A stretch of 64,000 nt of DNA. Origin: Fervidibacter canadensis. GTDB taxonomy: Bacteria; Armatimonadota; Fervidibacteria; Fervidibacterales; Fervidibacteraceae. Numbering within the stretch: the stretch's first letter is position 1; each line of letters opens with the position of its first letter. The notes below the pieces were generated by a model. It ran no database searches and had not been told where the DNA came from. It saw only the letters and a program-made list of their open reading frames with translations. Where the stretch lies: assembly GCA_041446545.1 (NCBI GenBank), contig JBGOEJ010000008.1, positions 62,001 to 126,000 of the forward strand, read 5' to 3'. A program made the translations under genes and the position numbers. Positions 50,282-58,959 of the stretch are shown here, in pieces.

Positions 50282-50698
50282 TCAAGGGTTGCCCGCTAAC
50301 GGTCTGCCCTTGACAATCACTTCCGCCAACCGCTCATCTCGGTCATCGCCGTCCCAGACGCTGATGATGAGGGCATAACGCTTGTCGTCGGGGTCATTGT
50401 TGGGGGGCAAAGTGACTTCGCCCTTCCATCGCTTCTTTTCCAAATCAAGGGCACTGACCTCGGACAAGCGGACGGTAAACAGGACAAAGACTTGCTCGTC
50501 CAACTTTCGGATGACCTTCACCTCCGCTCCATCGCCTTTCGTCGCCTCTACTTCCACTTGCACTTGCCCACCTTCTGGGGGCAACTCGGTGGGCACGGCG
50601 CGAAAGGCAAGGAGGCGGAATTGGCGGAAGGGATTACCCGAACAACCCAGCAACAACGCAAGGATGAGACCGCCCATCAAGATGCCTTTTCGGGTCAT
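50282..50698 (-). CDS. Small lipoprotein of unknown function
   Basis: A 138-residue lipoprotein with a hydrophobic leader GLILALLLGCSG (lipobox LLLGC) and a beta-sandwich-like mature domain: RAVPTELPPEGGQVQVEVEAT, VKVIRKLDEQVFVLF, YALIISVWDGDDRDERLAEVIV, which resembles fibronectin type III or similar bacterial Ig-like folds. It converges on the glycoside hydrolase gene with a four-base gap. No function can be assigned. Confidence 0.75.
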   Translation of the reverse strand: MTRKGILMGGLILALLLGCSGNPFRQFRLLAFRAVPTELPPEGGQVQVEVEATKGDGAEVKVIRKLDEQVFVLFTVRLSEVSALDLEKKRWKGEVTLPPNNDPDDKRYALIISVWDGDDRDERLAEVIVKGRPLAGNP

Positions 50699-50770
50699 GA
50701 GCGGTCACCTCGTCAGTCATTTTCACCCGCCACCTCATTTGCCTAAAGACACAGACGCTTTCGCACCTGT

Positions 50771-51883
50771 TCAAGGCGCGCCTAATAGGCGCTCTGACAC
50801 GGACGCTTTCGCCTTCTGCTCTGTTTCGCCCAACCAGCGTCGGATTTCCTTGCGACGGATTTCGCCCAAAAGTTCGTCCAAATCGCCGTCCAAGATGTCC
50901 TTCAGGCTGTAGAGGGTGATGCCGTAGCGGTGGTCAGTGACGCGATTTTGGATGAAGTTGTAGGTGCGGTCTTTGTCGCTTCGGTCGCCCGACTTGATTT
51001 GTTCGCGGCGTTGCCGCTGCAAAGCGGCTTCTTGCTCTCGGCGTTGCATCTCCAAAAGACGCGTCCGAAGGATGCGCAACGCCTTCATCTTGTTTTGGTG
51101 CTGGCTGCGTTCGTCTTGGCACTCCACCACAATACCCGTCGGCTTGTGGCGGATGCGGACGGCTGTCTCGTTCTTTTGCATGTGTTGACCGCCAGGTCCT
51201 GAGGAGCGGAAGGTCTCCATCTCCAAATCTTCCTCCCGCAACTCCACCTCGGCTTCTTCGGCTTCGGGCAACACAGCGACAGTGGCGGCGCTGGTGTGGA
51301 TGCGACCTGACGATTCCGTAACGGGCACGCGCTGGACGCGATGGACGCCACTTTCGTAACGCAGCAACTTCCATGCGTCTTTGCCGCTGATGTGCAAGAT
51401 GACTTCCTTGTAACCGCCCAAGGCTGAGGGGCTTTCGTAAACGATTTCCGCCTTCCAACCTTTTCGCTCCGCATAACGCAGATACATGCGACAAAGGTCA
51501 CGGGCAAAAAGCGCCGCTTCCTCGCCGCCCGTGCCTGCCCGAATTTCCATGACGACATCCTTTCCCTCGTTGGGGTCTTTGGGCATCAAGGCTTCCGCCA
51601 GTTCGGCTTCCAAGGCTTCCCGCTGGGGGACGATGGTGTCCAGTTCTTCTTGCGCCAGTTTCAGCAAATCTTCGTCGCTTTCCGTCGCCAAAATCTCCCG
51701 GGCTTGTCGTTCCCGTTCCAGAAGTTGTTTGTATTGGCGGTAGCGTTCCACGAGGGGCGCTAATTCGCCGTAACGGCGCATCAAGGCTTGCAGTCGCCCC
51801 GAATCTTTGGCGGTTTCGGGGTCTGTTAGTTGCGCCTCTATAGCGGTCAGTTCCTCTTCCAACGCTTCCAATTGCTGTCGCAT
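50771..51883 (-). CDS. prfA: Peptide chain release factor 1
   Basis: A 370-residue RF1 that releases the peptide at UAA and UAG. The stop-codon recognition tripeptide PVT (187-189) in RVPVTES marks it as RF1, not RF2 (SPF). The catalytic GGQ is at 231-233 in GPGGQHMQKNE, where the glutamine is methylated by PrmC (6809-7669). The region around the motif, QKNETAVRIRH, differs from the classic NTTDSAVR type but remains within the family. It lies 80 bases from the DUF1385 gene. Confidence 0.96.
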   Translation of the reverse strand: MRQQLEALEEELTAIEAQLTDPETAKDSGRLQALMRRYGELAPLVERYRQYKQLLERERQAREILATESDEDLLKLAQEELDTIVPQREALEAELAEALMPKDPNEGKDVVMEIRAGTGGEEAALFARDLCRMYLRYAERKGWKAEIVYESPSALGGYKEVILHISGKDAWKLLRYESGVHRVQRVPVTESSGRIHTSAATVAVLPEAEEAEVELREEDLEMETFRSSGPGGQHMQKNETAVRIRHKPTGIVVECQDERSQHQNKMKALRILRTRLLEMQRREQEAALQRQRREQIKSGDRSDKDRTYNFIQNRVTDHRYGITLYSLKDILDGDLDELLGEIRRKEIRRWLGETEQKAKASVSERLLGAP

Positions 51884-51914
51884 AGCCTCTCACCGTCAAG
51901 CCTCAATTGTCGTG

Positions 51915-51934
51915 CGCTAATAGCCACTCCAAGC
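51915..51934 (+). repeat. Short dispersed repeat, copy 2 (core ATAGCCACTCC)
   Basis: GCTAATAGCCACTCC between the DUF1385 and prfA genes; shares the core with copies at 6759-6792 and 54568-54598. Confidence 0.45.
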
Positions 51935-51963
51935 GTTCCCGTCCAAAGCCTTTCGGTGTGGGG

Positions 51964-52818
51964 TTAGCGGTAGGCGGAGACACCTTCCAACCGCAAAAGT
52001 TCGTTCAAAGCAGCCAGAGCCACTTCCAGTTGTTTTTCGTCGGGTTCACGGGTCGTCAGTTTTTGTAGCCACAAGCCGGGCAAGGAAAGCCAATGCCACC
52101 ACGCATGCAAAGCACCCAGCCGCAACAACTCAAAACTTACTCCCGCCACGACAGGCAAAAGGGCGATGCGAATCGCCACGCCTTGCCATCCTCCGACGGG
52201 TAGAAAGGCGAACAAGACAACTTTCACCAACAAAACGAACAAAACAAACGCTGTCCCGCAGCGAGGATGTTCGGGTGGGAAAGGCTTAAGCCCTTCCACC
52301 GTCAAATCGGCGGCACGCTCAAAGGCATGGACGGCTTTATGCTCCGCCCCGTGATAGGCGAACAACCGCTGCGCTTCCTCCGACCTTCCCACGAACCAAA
52401 GGAACGCGGTGAAGATGCCCAGCCGAGCCAACCCTTCCAAGAGGCTAACTTGCCATTTGTCAGGCAATGCCGAACGGGCTGCCAACCAATGGGGCAAGGC
52501 GATAAACAAACCCAAAGCCAACACCAAACCCAAAAAGGCTTGCCCGGCGAAAGCGGAAGGTTCAGCGACCTTTTGTTCTTCCTCTGGCAACGCCATCTGC
52601 AACGCAAGGCGCATCGCCCGCAAGCCCAGAGCGAGGGCGTCATAAAGGGCAAGAACGCCCCGCAACAACGGGAGCCGCCAGAAAGAGGAGCGCTGCGGGA
52701 GCGGTTCGCTATGGACGACGATATCGCCCTTAAAGGTGCGCACCGCCAACGCCATGAAGCGATGGCTGCGCAACATCACGCCCTCATACACCGCCTGCCC
52801 ACCGATGGTCAAGGGCAT
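51964..52818 (-). CDS. DUF1385 family membrane protein
   Basis: A 284-residue YqhQ-like protein. The family hallmarks are MPLTIGGQAVYEGVMLRSHRFMALAVRTFKGDIVV at the start, the membrane segments in the middle (LVLALGLFIALPHWLAA), and AYHGAEHKAVHAFE with its histidine-rich motif, suggesting metal binding. In Bacillus the protein is linked to membrane metabolism but its activity is not established. It is in the minus-strand run rpmE-DUF1385-prfA, which is the typical arrangement. Confidence 0.9.
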   Translation of the reverse strand: MPLTIGGQAVYEGVMLRSHRFMALAVRTFKGDIVVHSEPLPQRSSFWRLPLLRGVLALYDALALGLRAMRLALQMALPEEEQKVAEPSAFAGQAFLGLVLALGLFIALPHWLAARSALPDKWQVSLLEGLARLGIFTAFLWFVGRSEEAQRLFAYHGAEHKAVHAFERAADLTVEGLKPFPPEHPRCGTAFVLFVLLVKVVLFAFLPVGGWQGVAIRIALLPVVAGVSFELLRLGALHAWWHWLSLPGLWLQKLTTREPDEKQLEVALAALNELLRLEGVSAYR

Positions 52819-52842
52819 CTAAGTCACCTGCCTGTTGCCGGG

Positions 52843-53106
52843 CTATGACCGTCGGCGGCGAGGACGAGTCTCCGTCGGGGTGGCTTGTTGAGTTTGGCGG
52901 GCAGCAGCACGGCGGCGTTCAAACTTTTCAATCCGCCCCATCGTGTCCACATAGCGCCGCTCCGTCGTCTGCCCTTGATACCACGGATGACACGCCGAAC
53001 AGACTTCCACATGCAGCATCGGTTTTGTAGAGCGGGTCTTCCAAGTGTTGCCGCAGGCGCAAACGACAGTGCACTCCACATAGTCGGGATGGATGCCTGC
53101 CTTCAC
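52843..53106 (-). CDS. rpmE: 50S ribosomal protein L31 (zinc-type)
   Basis: An 87-residue L31 with the C+ form of the zinc-binding cysteines (CACG...CSAC) in MKAGIHPDYVECTVVCACGNTWKTRSTKP and CHPWYQGQTTERRYVDTMGRIEKFERR. A basic tail extends about 20 residues beyond the usual end. Zinc-type L31 is replaced by a non-zinc copy under zinc starvation in some bacteria; no such copy is present here. It overlaps the next membrane protein gene by four bases and lies upstream of the DUF1385 gene. Confidence 0.97.
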   Translation of the reverse strand: MKAGIHPDYVECTVVCACGNTWKTRSTKPMLHVEVCSACHPWYQGQTTERRYVDTMGRIEKFERRRAAARQTQQATPTETRPRRRRS

Positions 53107-53468
53107 GACTCCTTCCCTCCTTCCCTTGTTTGCCTAATTTCTTGCTCTTGCCAATTTGCCAACCAAACCGTTCCAAAGCCACCAAGCAAAGCAGGGATGG
53201 CGCCACTAAGGGAAACCCATCGCCCCATCCCTGGGCGAAAAGCGAAGGCGATGCCTATCAGTGCCCATCCCATCGCCAGCAACAACCAACCCCATCGGTG
53301 CAAAGTCGTCGCTTCACCGCGCCATGTCGCTGCCACATACCAACTGGCTACCAGCCAACATGGGATGGCTGATGCCCATTCACACCCTCTGGGCGAGAGC
53401 CAACCCACCAAATAGGCAATGACGACGATGCCCCCATAGAGAAGCGTGACAATCGCCAACCCTTTCAC
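53103..53468 (-). CDS. Small membrane protein of unknown function
   Basis: A 121-residue protein with four predicted hydrophobic segments (VTLLYGGIVVIAYLVGWL, WASAIPCWLVASWYVAATW, WGWLLLAMGWALIGIAFAF, LSGAIPALLGGFGTVWL) and a charged tail (WQEQEIRQTREGGKES). It resembles AtpI-like or small uncharacterised proteins, but no family is secure. The GTG at 53468 has GGGAAGGGG upstream. The longer frame upstream overlaps tRNA-Ala and is rejected. Its stop overlaps the rpmE start by four bases, so it is coupled to it. Confidence 0.55.
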   Translation of the reverse strand: MKGLAIVTLLYGGIVVIAYLVGWLSPRGCEWASAIPCWLVASWYVAATWRGEATTLHRWGWLLLAMGWALIGIAFAFRPGMGRWVSLSGAIPALLGGFGTVWLANWQEQEIRQTREGGKES

Positions 53469-53546
53469 GACTGCCCCTTCCCTTGCCGACGAAGAGGGAA
53501 GCATCCTTGCTTTTTGCCCCCTTCGGGAGCGAGGCGACGAAGAAAG

Positions 53547-53618
53547 TGGAGCCGCCGGGATTTGAACCCGGGACCTCCTGAATGCCATTCAGGCGCGCTC
53601 CCACTGCGCCACGGCCCC
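53547..53618 (-). tRNA. tRNA-Ala (GGC)
   Basis: On the minus strand the acceptor stem GGGGCCG/CGGCTCC includes the G3-U70 wobble pair that identifies alanine tRNA. The anticodon stem CCTGA/TCAGG carries loop ATGGCAT with anticodon GGC, and the T arm CCGGG TTCAAAT CCCGG is present. The 3' CCA is not encoded, unlike tRNA-Met in this window. Confidence 0.96.
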
Positions 53619-53651
53619 ACACAGGAAGGCGCTCAACATTCTAACGCACCG

Positions 53652-54515
53652 TCAATGGGCTTGCTGCCGCTCTGAAAGACAATCCCGCAGCGCTTCCTTC
53701 CAATGGCGCAAAGGGGGCAAGCCCGCCGACAGCAAACGAACGCTCACCAACGCCGAAAAAGATGGGCGTTTCGCTTTCAAGGGTAACTGGTCGCTGGTGA
53801 TGGGTTCTACCGTCGCTGTCAAGCCTGCCAATTCCACGATGGCGCAGGCAAATTCGTGCCACGAGCAATAGCCACTGTTGACAAGGTGATAAAGCCCAAA
53901 CTTTTCCGTCGCCACTAACCGCACAAGATGGGCGGCTAAATCAGGGGCGTAAGTGGGGCTGGTGATTTGGTCAGTGACGACGCGTAAGGGCTCGCCCGAC
54001 TTCGCCTTCGCCAAGATGCGGTCAACGAAACTGCCGCCTTTAGCCCGACTCCCTTTGCGCCCGTAAAGGGCAGCGGTTCGGACGACGAAATGGCGGGGGC
54101 AATAGGCGCGGACGAAAAATTCGCCCAGCAACTTCGTCGCCCCGTAAACGCTTAACGGGTTGGGCACATCCAGTTCGGTGTAAGGGGCTTTTTTGCGCCC
54201 GTCAAACACATAGTCGGTGCTCAGGTGCACCAACATCGCATCCATTTCAGCGCACAAACGCGCCAAGTTGAGCACCGCTAAACTGTTCACCCGCCACGCT
54301 TCGTCGGGCATCTCTTCGGCATCGTCCACCCGCACGAAAGCGGCGCAGTTGAAGACGCAACGAGGACGCAAGGAGCGCAATGTTTCGGCGACATGAAAAA
54401 GGTCAGTGATGTCCAACCGCTCGCGAGGGAAAGCGGCGGTCGCTTCGGAAGGGAGAAGCCGAACGACTTCGCTGCCCAATTGCCCGCTCGCTCCCAAAAC
54501 GACAAACTCCGCCAT
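53652..54515 (-). CDS. rfbD: dTDP-4-dehydrorhamnose reductase
   Basis: A 287-residue SDR-type reductase of the RmlD family, making dTDP-L-rhamnose. It starts FVVLGASGQLGSEVVRLLP with the G-x-x-G-x-x-G pattern and has PRCVFNCAAFVRVDDAEE, LSTDYVFDGRKKAPYTE, the catalytic tyrosine and lysine YGATKLLGE, and RTAALYGR. rfbA, B and C are not adjacent. The ATG at 54515 follows GGCGGTGA by eight bases. The rhamnose would go to surface polysaccharides. Confidence 0.92.
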   Translation of the reverse strand: MAEFVVLGASGQLGSEVVRLLPSEATAAFPRERLDITDLFHVAETLRSLRPRCVFNCAAFVRVDDAEEMPDEAWRVNSLAVLNLARLCAEMDAMLVHLSTDYVFDGRKKAPYTELDVPNPLSVYGATKLLGEFFVRAYCPRHFVVRTAALYGRKGSRAKGGSFVDRILAKAKSGEPLRVVTDQITSPTYAPDLAAHLVRLVATEKFGLYHLVNSGYCSWHEFACAIVELAGLTATVEPITSDQLPLKAKRPSFSALVSVRLLSAGLPPLRHWKEALRDCLSERQQAH

Positions 54516-54542
54516 CGCTCTTTTCACCGCCTTTTGTGGTTA

Positions 54543-54598
54543 TGGCTAATAGCCGCTTGGTCGCGGCGGATAGCCACTCCAACAAGATGGCAGATGGG
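54543..54598 (+). repeat. Short dispersed repeat, copy 3, with adjoining partial copy (core ATAGCCACTCC)
   Basis: TGGCTAATAGCC (54543-54554) is followed by GATAGCCACTCCAACAAG (54569-54586), two related units in the gap between rfbD and glnD. The second matches copy 1 through TAGCCACTCC.ACAAG. Confidence 0.5.
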
Positions 54599-54604
54599 CG
54601 TTTT

Positions 54605-57208
54605 TCACCCCAACCGCTCCCAGAGTTGGCGGGTGAGGCTGTCCAGCAAATCGTCGGGCACTTTGCCTGCACCCTTGCGGACGACATAGAAAGCGTCTTC
54701 TGCCGTCTCCCGCCAAGTGACAATTTTCGCCGTCTGAATGTCCAAACCCAGCGCGGCGATTTCTCGCGTGAGCCGATACAGCAAACCCTTTCGGTCACGG
54801 GCGACGATGTGGATGACAGTGTGGGTTTCGGAAAGGTCATTGCGCAAAGTGATGGAACGAACTTGGACGGGAACGATGACGGGTTTGTCGTTGCGATGCA
54901 GCAACGCTTCCAACGGTTCAGCGCCTGTGAGCACCGCCAAAATCGCCTCCTGCACCCGACGGGCGCGCCCATCACTGAGGGGTCGTCCATCAGCGGTCAC
55001 CCAAAGGGTGTCCAGCACCAAAGTCGGCTCACCGGGCAAAGTGAAGACGCGTGCCGTGCGGATGTCGGCGTCGCAAGCGAACAAAGCGCCGGCGATTTTG
55101 CTAAGCATGCCCGGTTGTGGGTCGTCCAAGGCGCAGACGACGACTTCGGTGAAGCCGCTATCAGGTTCGGTCAAAACTTCCACAGCAGGCATCCGTTTTT
55201 GCCTCACTTGCTGGACGAGGCGGCAATGGATGGCGATGGTGCGCAAGGGTGTGCTCAGCAAGTAACCAGGGGGCATTGCCTCGCAGAAGGCTTGGATTTC
55301 GGCGTCGCTGACTTCCCGCAAAGTGCGCCGCAACTCGCGGGCACGGGCTCTCGTCAAGGTCGTCAGTTGCGCTTCCTTGCCTTCCCGCTCTTGCAAAGTG
55401 CGCAGGACGCCGAAGTAAAGGTCCAGCACCATCCGTTCTTCCACTTCCGTGAAAGTTTGCTCGCTGACGCTGCGGGCATCGGCGAAGGAATGCAGAAGGA
55501 GCATCTTCAGCAAGCCTTCATCGCCCACTTCGTCGGCGACGAAGCGCAGGGTTTCAGGGGCAAAGACATCCCGCAACCGTGCGGTGGACAGCAAGATGAG
55601 ATGCCATCGCACCAATCGCTCCAACAAGGCAAGGCGATCTTCAGACAAACCCAACCGCCCGCCAATCTGCCGCGCCAGACGAAGACCGACCTCTTCATGG
55701 TCAGGTTCAGAAAGGAATTTGCCTAAGTCATGGACGAAAGCGGCAAGGAACAAGACGGTCTCATCGCTAACGCCTGCCCAGACATCTGCCCAAGGGAATT
55801 CGCCTCGTCGTGCCGCTTCCCGCAACCGATGCAACTCGGTGACGGTGGACAGCAAATGCTCGCCGACGGTAAAGCGGTGGGCGGCATTGGACGGCACATA
55901 AAGCGCCGCCTCATTCCACTCAGGCAAGTAAGCCGCCAAAACACCCGTTTGAACCATCAACCGAAGCACTTCACCAAAAGGCGCATCGCCGTCGCCCGTG
56001 AGCACCGCAAGAAACGATTGAGCGGCTTCCGGCGAAATTTGCGCTTGCTTCGCTTGAGGGGCATTTTCCGAGAGCCAACGCAAGAGCGCAGCGCTGGGTT
56101 TTAAGGCGTAGCGTTGGAGCAGTTCAAAGGCTTTCAGCAACCGTTCTGGAGGCTCTGGCTTCCTTTCGCCGACAGTCAAATGCCCTTTCTCGCAAAGGAA
56201 ACCGTCAGGCAAAGGGATGGTCGCATCGGCGACGAAGTGACGGACGAAGTGGAAAGTTTGGTGCAGGACAGACATCGCTTCAAAAAGTCGCCGATGAAAT
56301 TGCCGCACAACCCTCTCCTCTCTGTCCTCTTCGCTTCCGTCGCTGTCCCGAAAATCAAGGGCGATGCGATGGTGATACTCCCGCAGCAACACTTCCTGTC
56401 GCCGCCCCGCTGTCAAATGAAGCCAGTTGCGGACGCGCAAGAGAAAGTCGTAAGCATCACGAAAAGCGCTGAAACGGTCGGACGGCAGCGACCTTTTGAG
56501 ACGGCGCCATGCTTCCTTCGTCGGGACGCGATGAAGGGCAGCGAGCAGCCAGAGGGCAGTCTGCCCATCCCGCAATCCCCCCGCACCTTCCTTCAGATGC
56601 GGCTCGGCGACAAAAGGCGAAGCGTGGAAGCGCTGATAAGCGGCAAGGCGCTCCCGCTCTCGGTCGCGCAAAAACCGCAGGACATCCAGCCGCTCCATCA
56701 GCACCCTTTGGACTTTTTGAGCAAGAGGTTTGTAGCCAGCGACAAAGCGAGCATCCAACAACGCCGCTTGCGTTTGCGAGTCTAAGGACGGCAAATCCGC
56801 TAAGGGACGATAACCGTAGCCGACTTTCAAGTCAGTGTTGTCCATGAAGACGACGACGAGGAGGCGAAAGCATTCCCGCAACAAGGCATCCACGAAGGGG
56901 TCATCTTCCTCCACTGGGACGAAGGCGATGTCTATGTCCGAAAAGGGCGACAATTCCTGCCGACCGTAACCGCCTGTCGCCAGCAAAGCGATTTCGCTGT
57001 GACCGGCAAGGTAGCGGTCGCCGACTTTTGCCATCGCCCGCTCCCGCGCCAACGCATAAATTGCCCGCACGAAGTTATCCAGTTGGTCGCTGATTGCCCG
57101 CGAGAACGCCCAACCTGTCACCCGTTCAGGCGGTGTTTGCAAAACTTTTTGCCGCCACGCTTTGACTTGCGCGATGAGAGCGTTCACCCTTTCCTGCCAA
57201 TCCGCCAT
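54605..57208 (-). CDS. glnD: Bifunctional uridylyltransferase/uridylyl-removing enzyme GlnD
   Basis: An 867-residue nitrogen sensor that uridylylates PII when glutamine is low and removes UMP when it is high. The nucleotidyltransferase domain has GGYGRQELSPFSDID (79-93) with the metal-binding aspartates, then the UR region with HRFTVGEHLLSTVTELHRL and the HD domain FVHDLGKFL...DHEEVG, and two C-terminal ACT domains (about 715-790, 810-867) that bind glutamine. It is downstream of glnB, 26 bases away, and completes a PII signalling unit. SD GGGAGGC is 14 bases from the ATG. Confidence 0.96.
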   Translation of the reverse strand: MADWQERVNALIAQVKAWRQKVLQTPPERVTGWAFSRAISDQLDNFVRAIYALARERAMAKVGDRYLAGHSEIALLATGGYGRQELSPFSDIDIAFVPVEEDDPFVDALLRECFRLLVVVFMDNTDLKVGYGYRPLADLPSLDSQTQAALLDARFVAGYKPLAQKVQRVLMERLDVLRFLRDRERERLAAYQRFHASPFVAEPHLKEGAGGLRDGQTALWLLAALHRVPTKEAWRRLKRSLPSDRFSAFRDAYDFLLRVRNWLHLTAGRRQEVLLREYHHRIALDFRDSDGSEEDREERVVRQFHRRLFEAMSVLHQTFHFVRHFVADATIPLPDGFLCEKGHLTVGERKPEPPERLLKAFELLQRYALKPSAALLRWLSENAPQAKQAQISPEAAQSFLAVLTGDGDAPFGEVLRLMVQTGVLAAYLPEWNEAALYVPSNAAHRFTVGEHLLSTVTELHRLREAARRGEFPWADVWAGVSDETVLFLAAFVHDLGKFLSEPDHEEVGLRLARQIGGRLGLSEDRLALLERLVRWHLILLSTARLRDVFAPETLRFVADEVGDEGLLKMLLLHSFADARSVSEQTFTEVEERMVLDLYFGVLRTLQEREGKEAQLTTLTRARARELRRTLREVSDAEIQAFCEAMPPGYLLSTPLRTIAIHCRLVQQVRQKRMPAVEVLTEPDSGFTEVVVCALDDPQPGMLSKIAGALFACDADIRTARVFTLPGEPTLVLDTLWVTADGRPLSDGRARRVQEAILAVLTGAEPLEALLHRNDKPVIVPVQVRSITLRNDLSETHTVIHIVARDRKGLLYRLTREIAALGLDIQTAKIVTWRETAEDAFYVVRKGAGKVPDDLLDSLTRQLWERLG

Positions 57209-57234
57209 AACGCTTTTCGGCTGCCTCCCATTCT

Positions 57235-57576
57235 TTAGGCGATAGCATCTTCGCCCCGCTCGCCCGTGCGGACGCGGACGGCGTCGTCAACGGGGGTGAT
57301 GAAAATCTTGCCGTCGCCGATTTCGCCCGTTCGGGCAGCCCGCAGGATGGCATCCACGACTTCCTCCACCTGCTCGTCCCGAACGACAATTTCCAGTTTC
57401 ACCTTCGCCAAAAGGTCAACGGTGTATTCAGCGCCTCGGTAGCGCTCCACATGTCCTTTCTGTCGTCCATAGCCTCGCACATCAATAACGGTCATCCCTG
57501 AAATGCCCAATTCGGCGAGGGCTTCCTTGACTTCGTGCAACTTATGGGGTCGGATGATGGCGTGAATCATCTTCAC
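57235..57576 (-). CDS. glnB: Nitrogen regulatory protein P-II
   Basis: A 113-residue PII trimer subunit sensing ATP/ADP and 2-oxoglutarate. It has MKMIHAIIRPHKLHEVKEALAELGISGMTV, the T-loop with YRGAEYTV carrying the uridylylation tyrosine, and the C-loop TGEIGDGKIFITPVDDAVRVRTGERGEDAI. It is a GlnB-like PII; no amtB is adjacent, so it is not the GlnK-AmtB arrangement. The start overlaps the kinase stop by four bases (ATGA) and it lies 26 bases before glnD. SD is GGAGGTGA. Confidence 0.97.
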   Translation of the reverse strand: MKMIHAIIRPHKLHEVKEALAELGISGMTVIDVRGYGRQKGHVERYRGAEYTVDLLAKVKLEIVVRDEQVEEVVDAILRAARTGEIGDGKIFITPVDDAVRVRTGERGEDAIA

Positions 57577-58829
57577 TGTCGGTCACCTCCGAGTGCATTC
57601 GCGCTGGGTGTAGGGGGTAACGCCCAACGCATTTGCTGCCACACCCAACCGAGCAAACTCCACGCCACCAGCACACCCAACCAACCACCTTTGAGCCAAC
57701 CGAAAGAACCGCACAAGAGGAAAGTAAGGGTGAGGAAGAGGCAACCTCGGCAACCGCCGAACATCGCCCAAAAAATTGCCAACCAGAAGGCTGCCTCCAA
57801 AAAGGTCACCATGCAGCCACCGAGGCTTACTTCCCACTGATAACTGCGGGGCATGGGCGGGGGTGTTGGACGACGCATGGGAGGGGGAGGGGACGGCGCT
57901 GGGGGGCGGGAAACGGGGCGAGGGGACGAAGGGACAGAAGGCTGCGGCACCATCAGGGCTTGTTTGAACCCCACCACCGAGGCAAAACGGTCTATCGGTC
58001 GGATGCTCATTGCCTTCAAAATCGCCCGCTCAATGTGGGGCGAGATGTGCGGGTTGAAACGGCTGGGAGGGACAAGGGTATCGCCACGAGTGACCCGTTC
58101 AATGGCTTCGGGAGGAACTTGACCTGTCAAGGCGAAATAGAGGGTCGCTCCCAACGCATAGATGTCCGAGCGGGGGTCAGTGATGCCTTGCCCATATTGC
58201 TCAGGGGGCGAATAGCCGGGCGTGACGGCAGCGGCGGCGCCGACCGTTTCCTTGCCAGGCAGATAACGCTTGGCAATGCCAAAGTCCACCAACACCGCCG
58301 TCCCATCAGGTTGCACCTTGATGTTGCTGGGCTTGATATCCCGGTGGATGACGGGCGGGTTTTGTCGGTGCAAGTAGTCAACTGCGTCCAAGATTTGCAA
58401 AAAAATCCGCAACGCTTCTTTTTCGGGGAGCAGACCCCGCTTTTCCACGAGGTCTTCCAAATCGTCGCCAGCGATGAAGTCCATGACCAAATATTGCTTG
58501 CCCGTTCGTGGCTCGGTGAAGTAGTCAAAGACGCGAGGCAGGTTAGGATGGCGCAAAGTTGCCAACAATTCCGCTTCGGTGTGAAATTGGGCGGCTGCTT
58601 CTGGGGAGGTGTCAAAGTTTTCCTTGATAGCGACGGGGCGATTGTTCAGGCGCAAATCTTCGGCAAGGTAGACAGCACCCATCCCGCCACATCCTAACAC
58701 CCGCAAGACCCGATAGCGCCCTTGCAAGACTTCGCCTTGACCTAACAAGCCTCGCAAGGGTTCGCCACAATTGCTGCAAAAGCGGGCAGTGTCAAAGTTG
58801 TTCCAACTGCACTTTGGGCACATTTGCAT
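57573..58829 (-). CDS. Zinc-ribbon serine/threonine protein kinase with C-terminal membrane segments
   Basis: A 418-residue Hanks-type kinase. It begins with a zinc ribbon (Cys4, Cys7, Cys18, Cys21), then the kinase domain with the P-loop GCGGMGAVY (46-54), Lys69, HRDIKPSN (162-169), DFG (182-184) and PGYSPPEQYG. The C-terminus is a Pro-rich linker and then two or three hydrophobic segments (WLAIFWAMFGGCRGCLFLTL, GGWLGVLVAWSLLGWVW). All key kinase residues are present. It is coupled to glnB by a four-base overlap. A divergent promoter lies in the gap upstream. Confidence 0.9.
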   Translation of the reverse strand: MQMCPKCSWNNFDTARFCSNCGEPLRGLLGQGEVLQGRYRVLRVLGCGGMGAVYLAEDLRLNNRPVAIKENFDTSPEAAAQFHTEAELLATLRHPNLPRVFDYFTEPRTGKQYLVMDFIAGDDLEDLVEKRGLLPEKEALRIFLQILDAVDYLHRQNPPVIHRDIKPSNIKVQPDGTAVLVDFGIAKRYLPGKETVGAAAAVTPGYSPPEQYGQGITDPRSDIYALGATLYFALTGQVPPEAIERVTRGDTLVPPSRFNPHISPHIERAILKAMSIRPIDRFASVVGFKQALMVPQPSVPSSPRPVSRPPAPSPPPPMRRPTPPPMPRSYQWEVSLGGCMVTFLEAAFWLAIFWAMFGGCRGCLFLTLTFLLCGSFGWLKGGWLGVLVAWSLLGWVWQQMRWALPPTPSANALGGDRQ

Positions 58830-58887
58830 CCGTCGGTCACCTGTCCAAAGCGGCTTGCCCTCCGCAAATTTTGGCAGGAAGTTGTCC

Positions 58888-58916
58888 TTGACGATGAAGG
58901 GTTCTTGCCAGATAAT
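58888..58916 (+). promoter_or_regulatory. Sigma-70-type promoter upstream of the TIM-barrel isomerase gene
   Basis: TTGACG and GATAAT are separated by 17 bases. The predicted start site near 58923 is about 37 bases before the GTG at 58960, which supports that start over the ATG at 58933. Confidence 0.7.
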
Positions 58917-58959
58917 TCACGGACGCCGCAAAATGCCCGTTGACAAGGGGGTTAGGGCA

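Noticed and set aside
53469..53588. Extension of the small membrane protein to 53588
   Set aside because: The extra codons overlap tRNA-Ala, and an SD supports the GTG at 53468.
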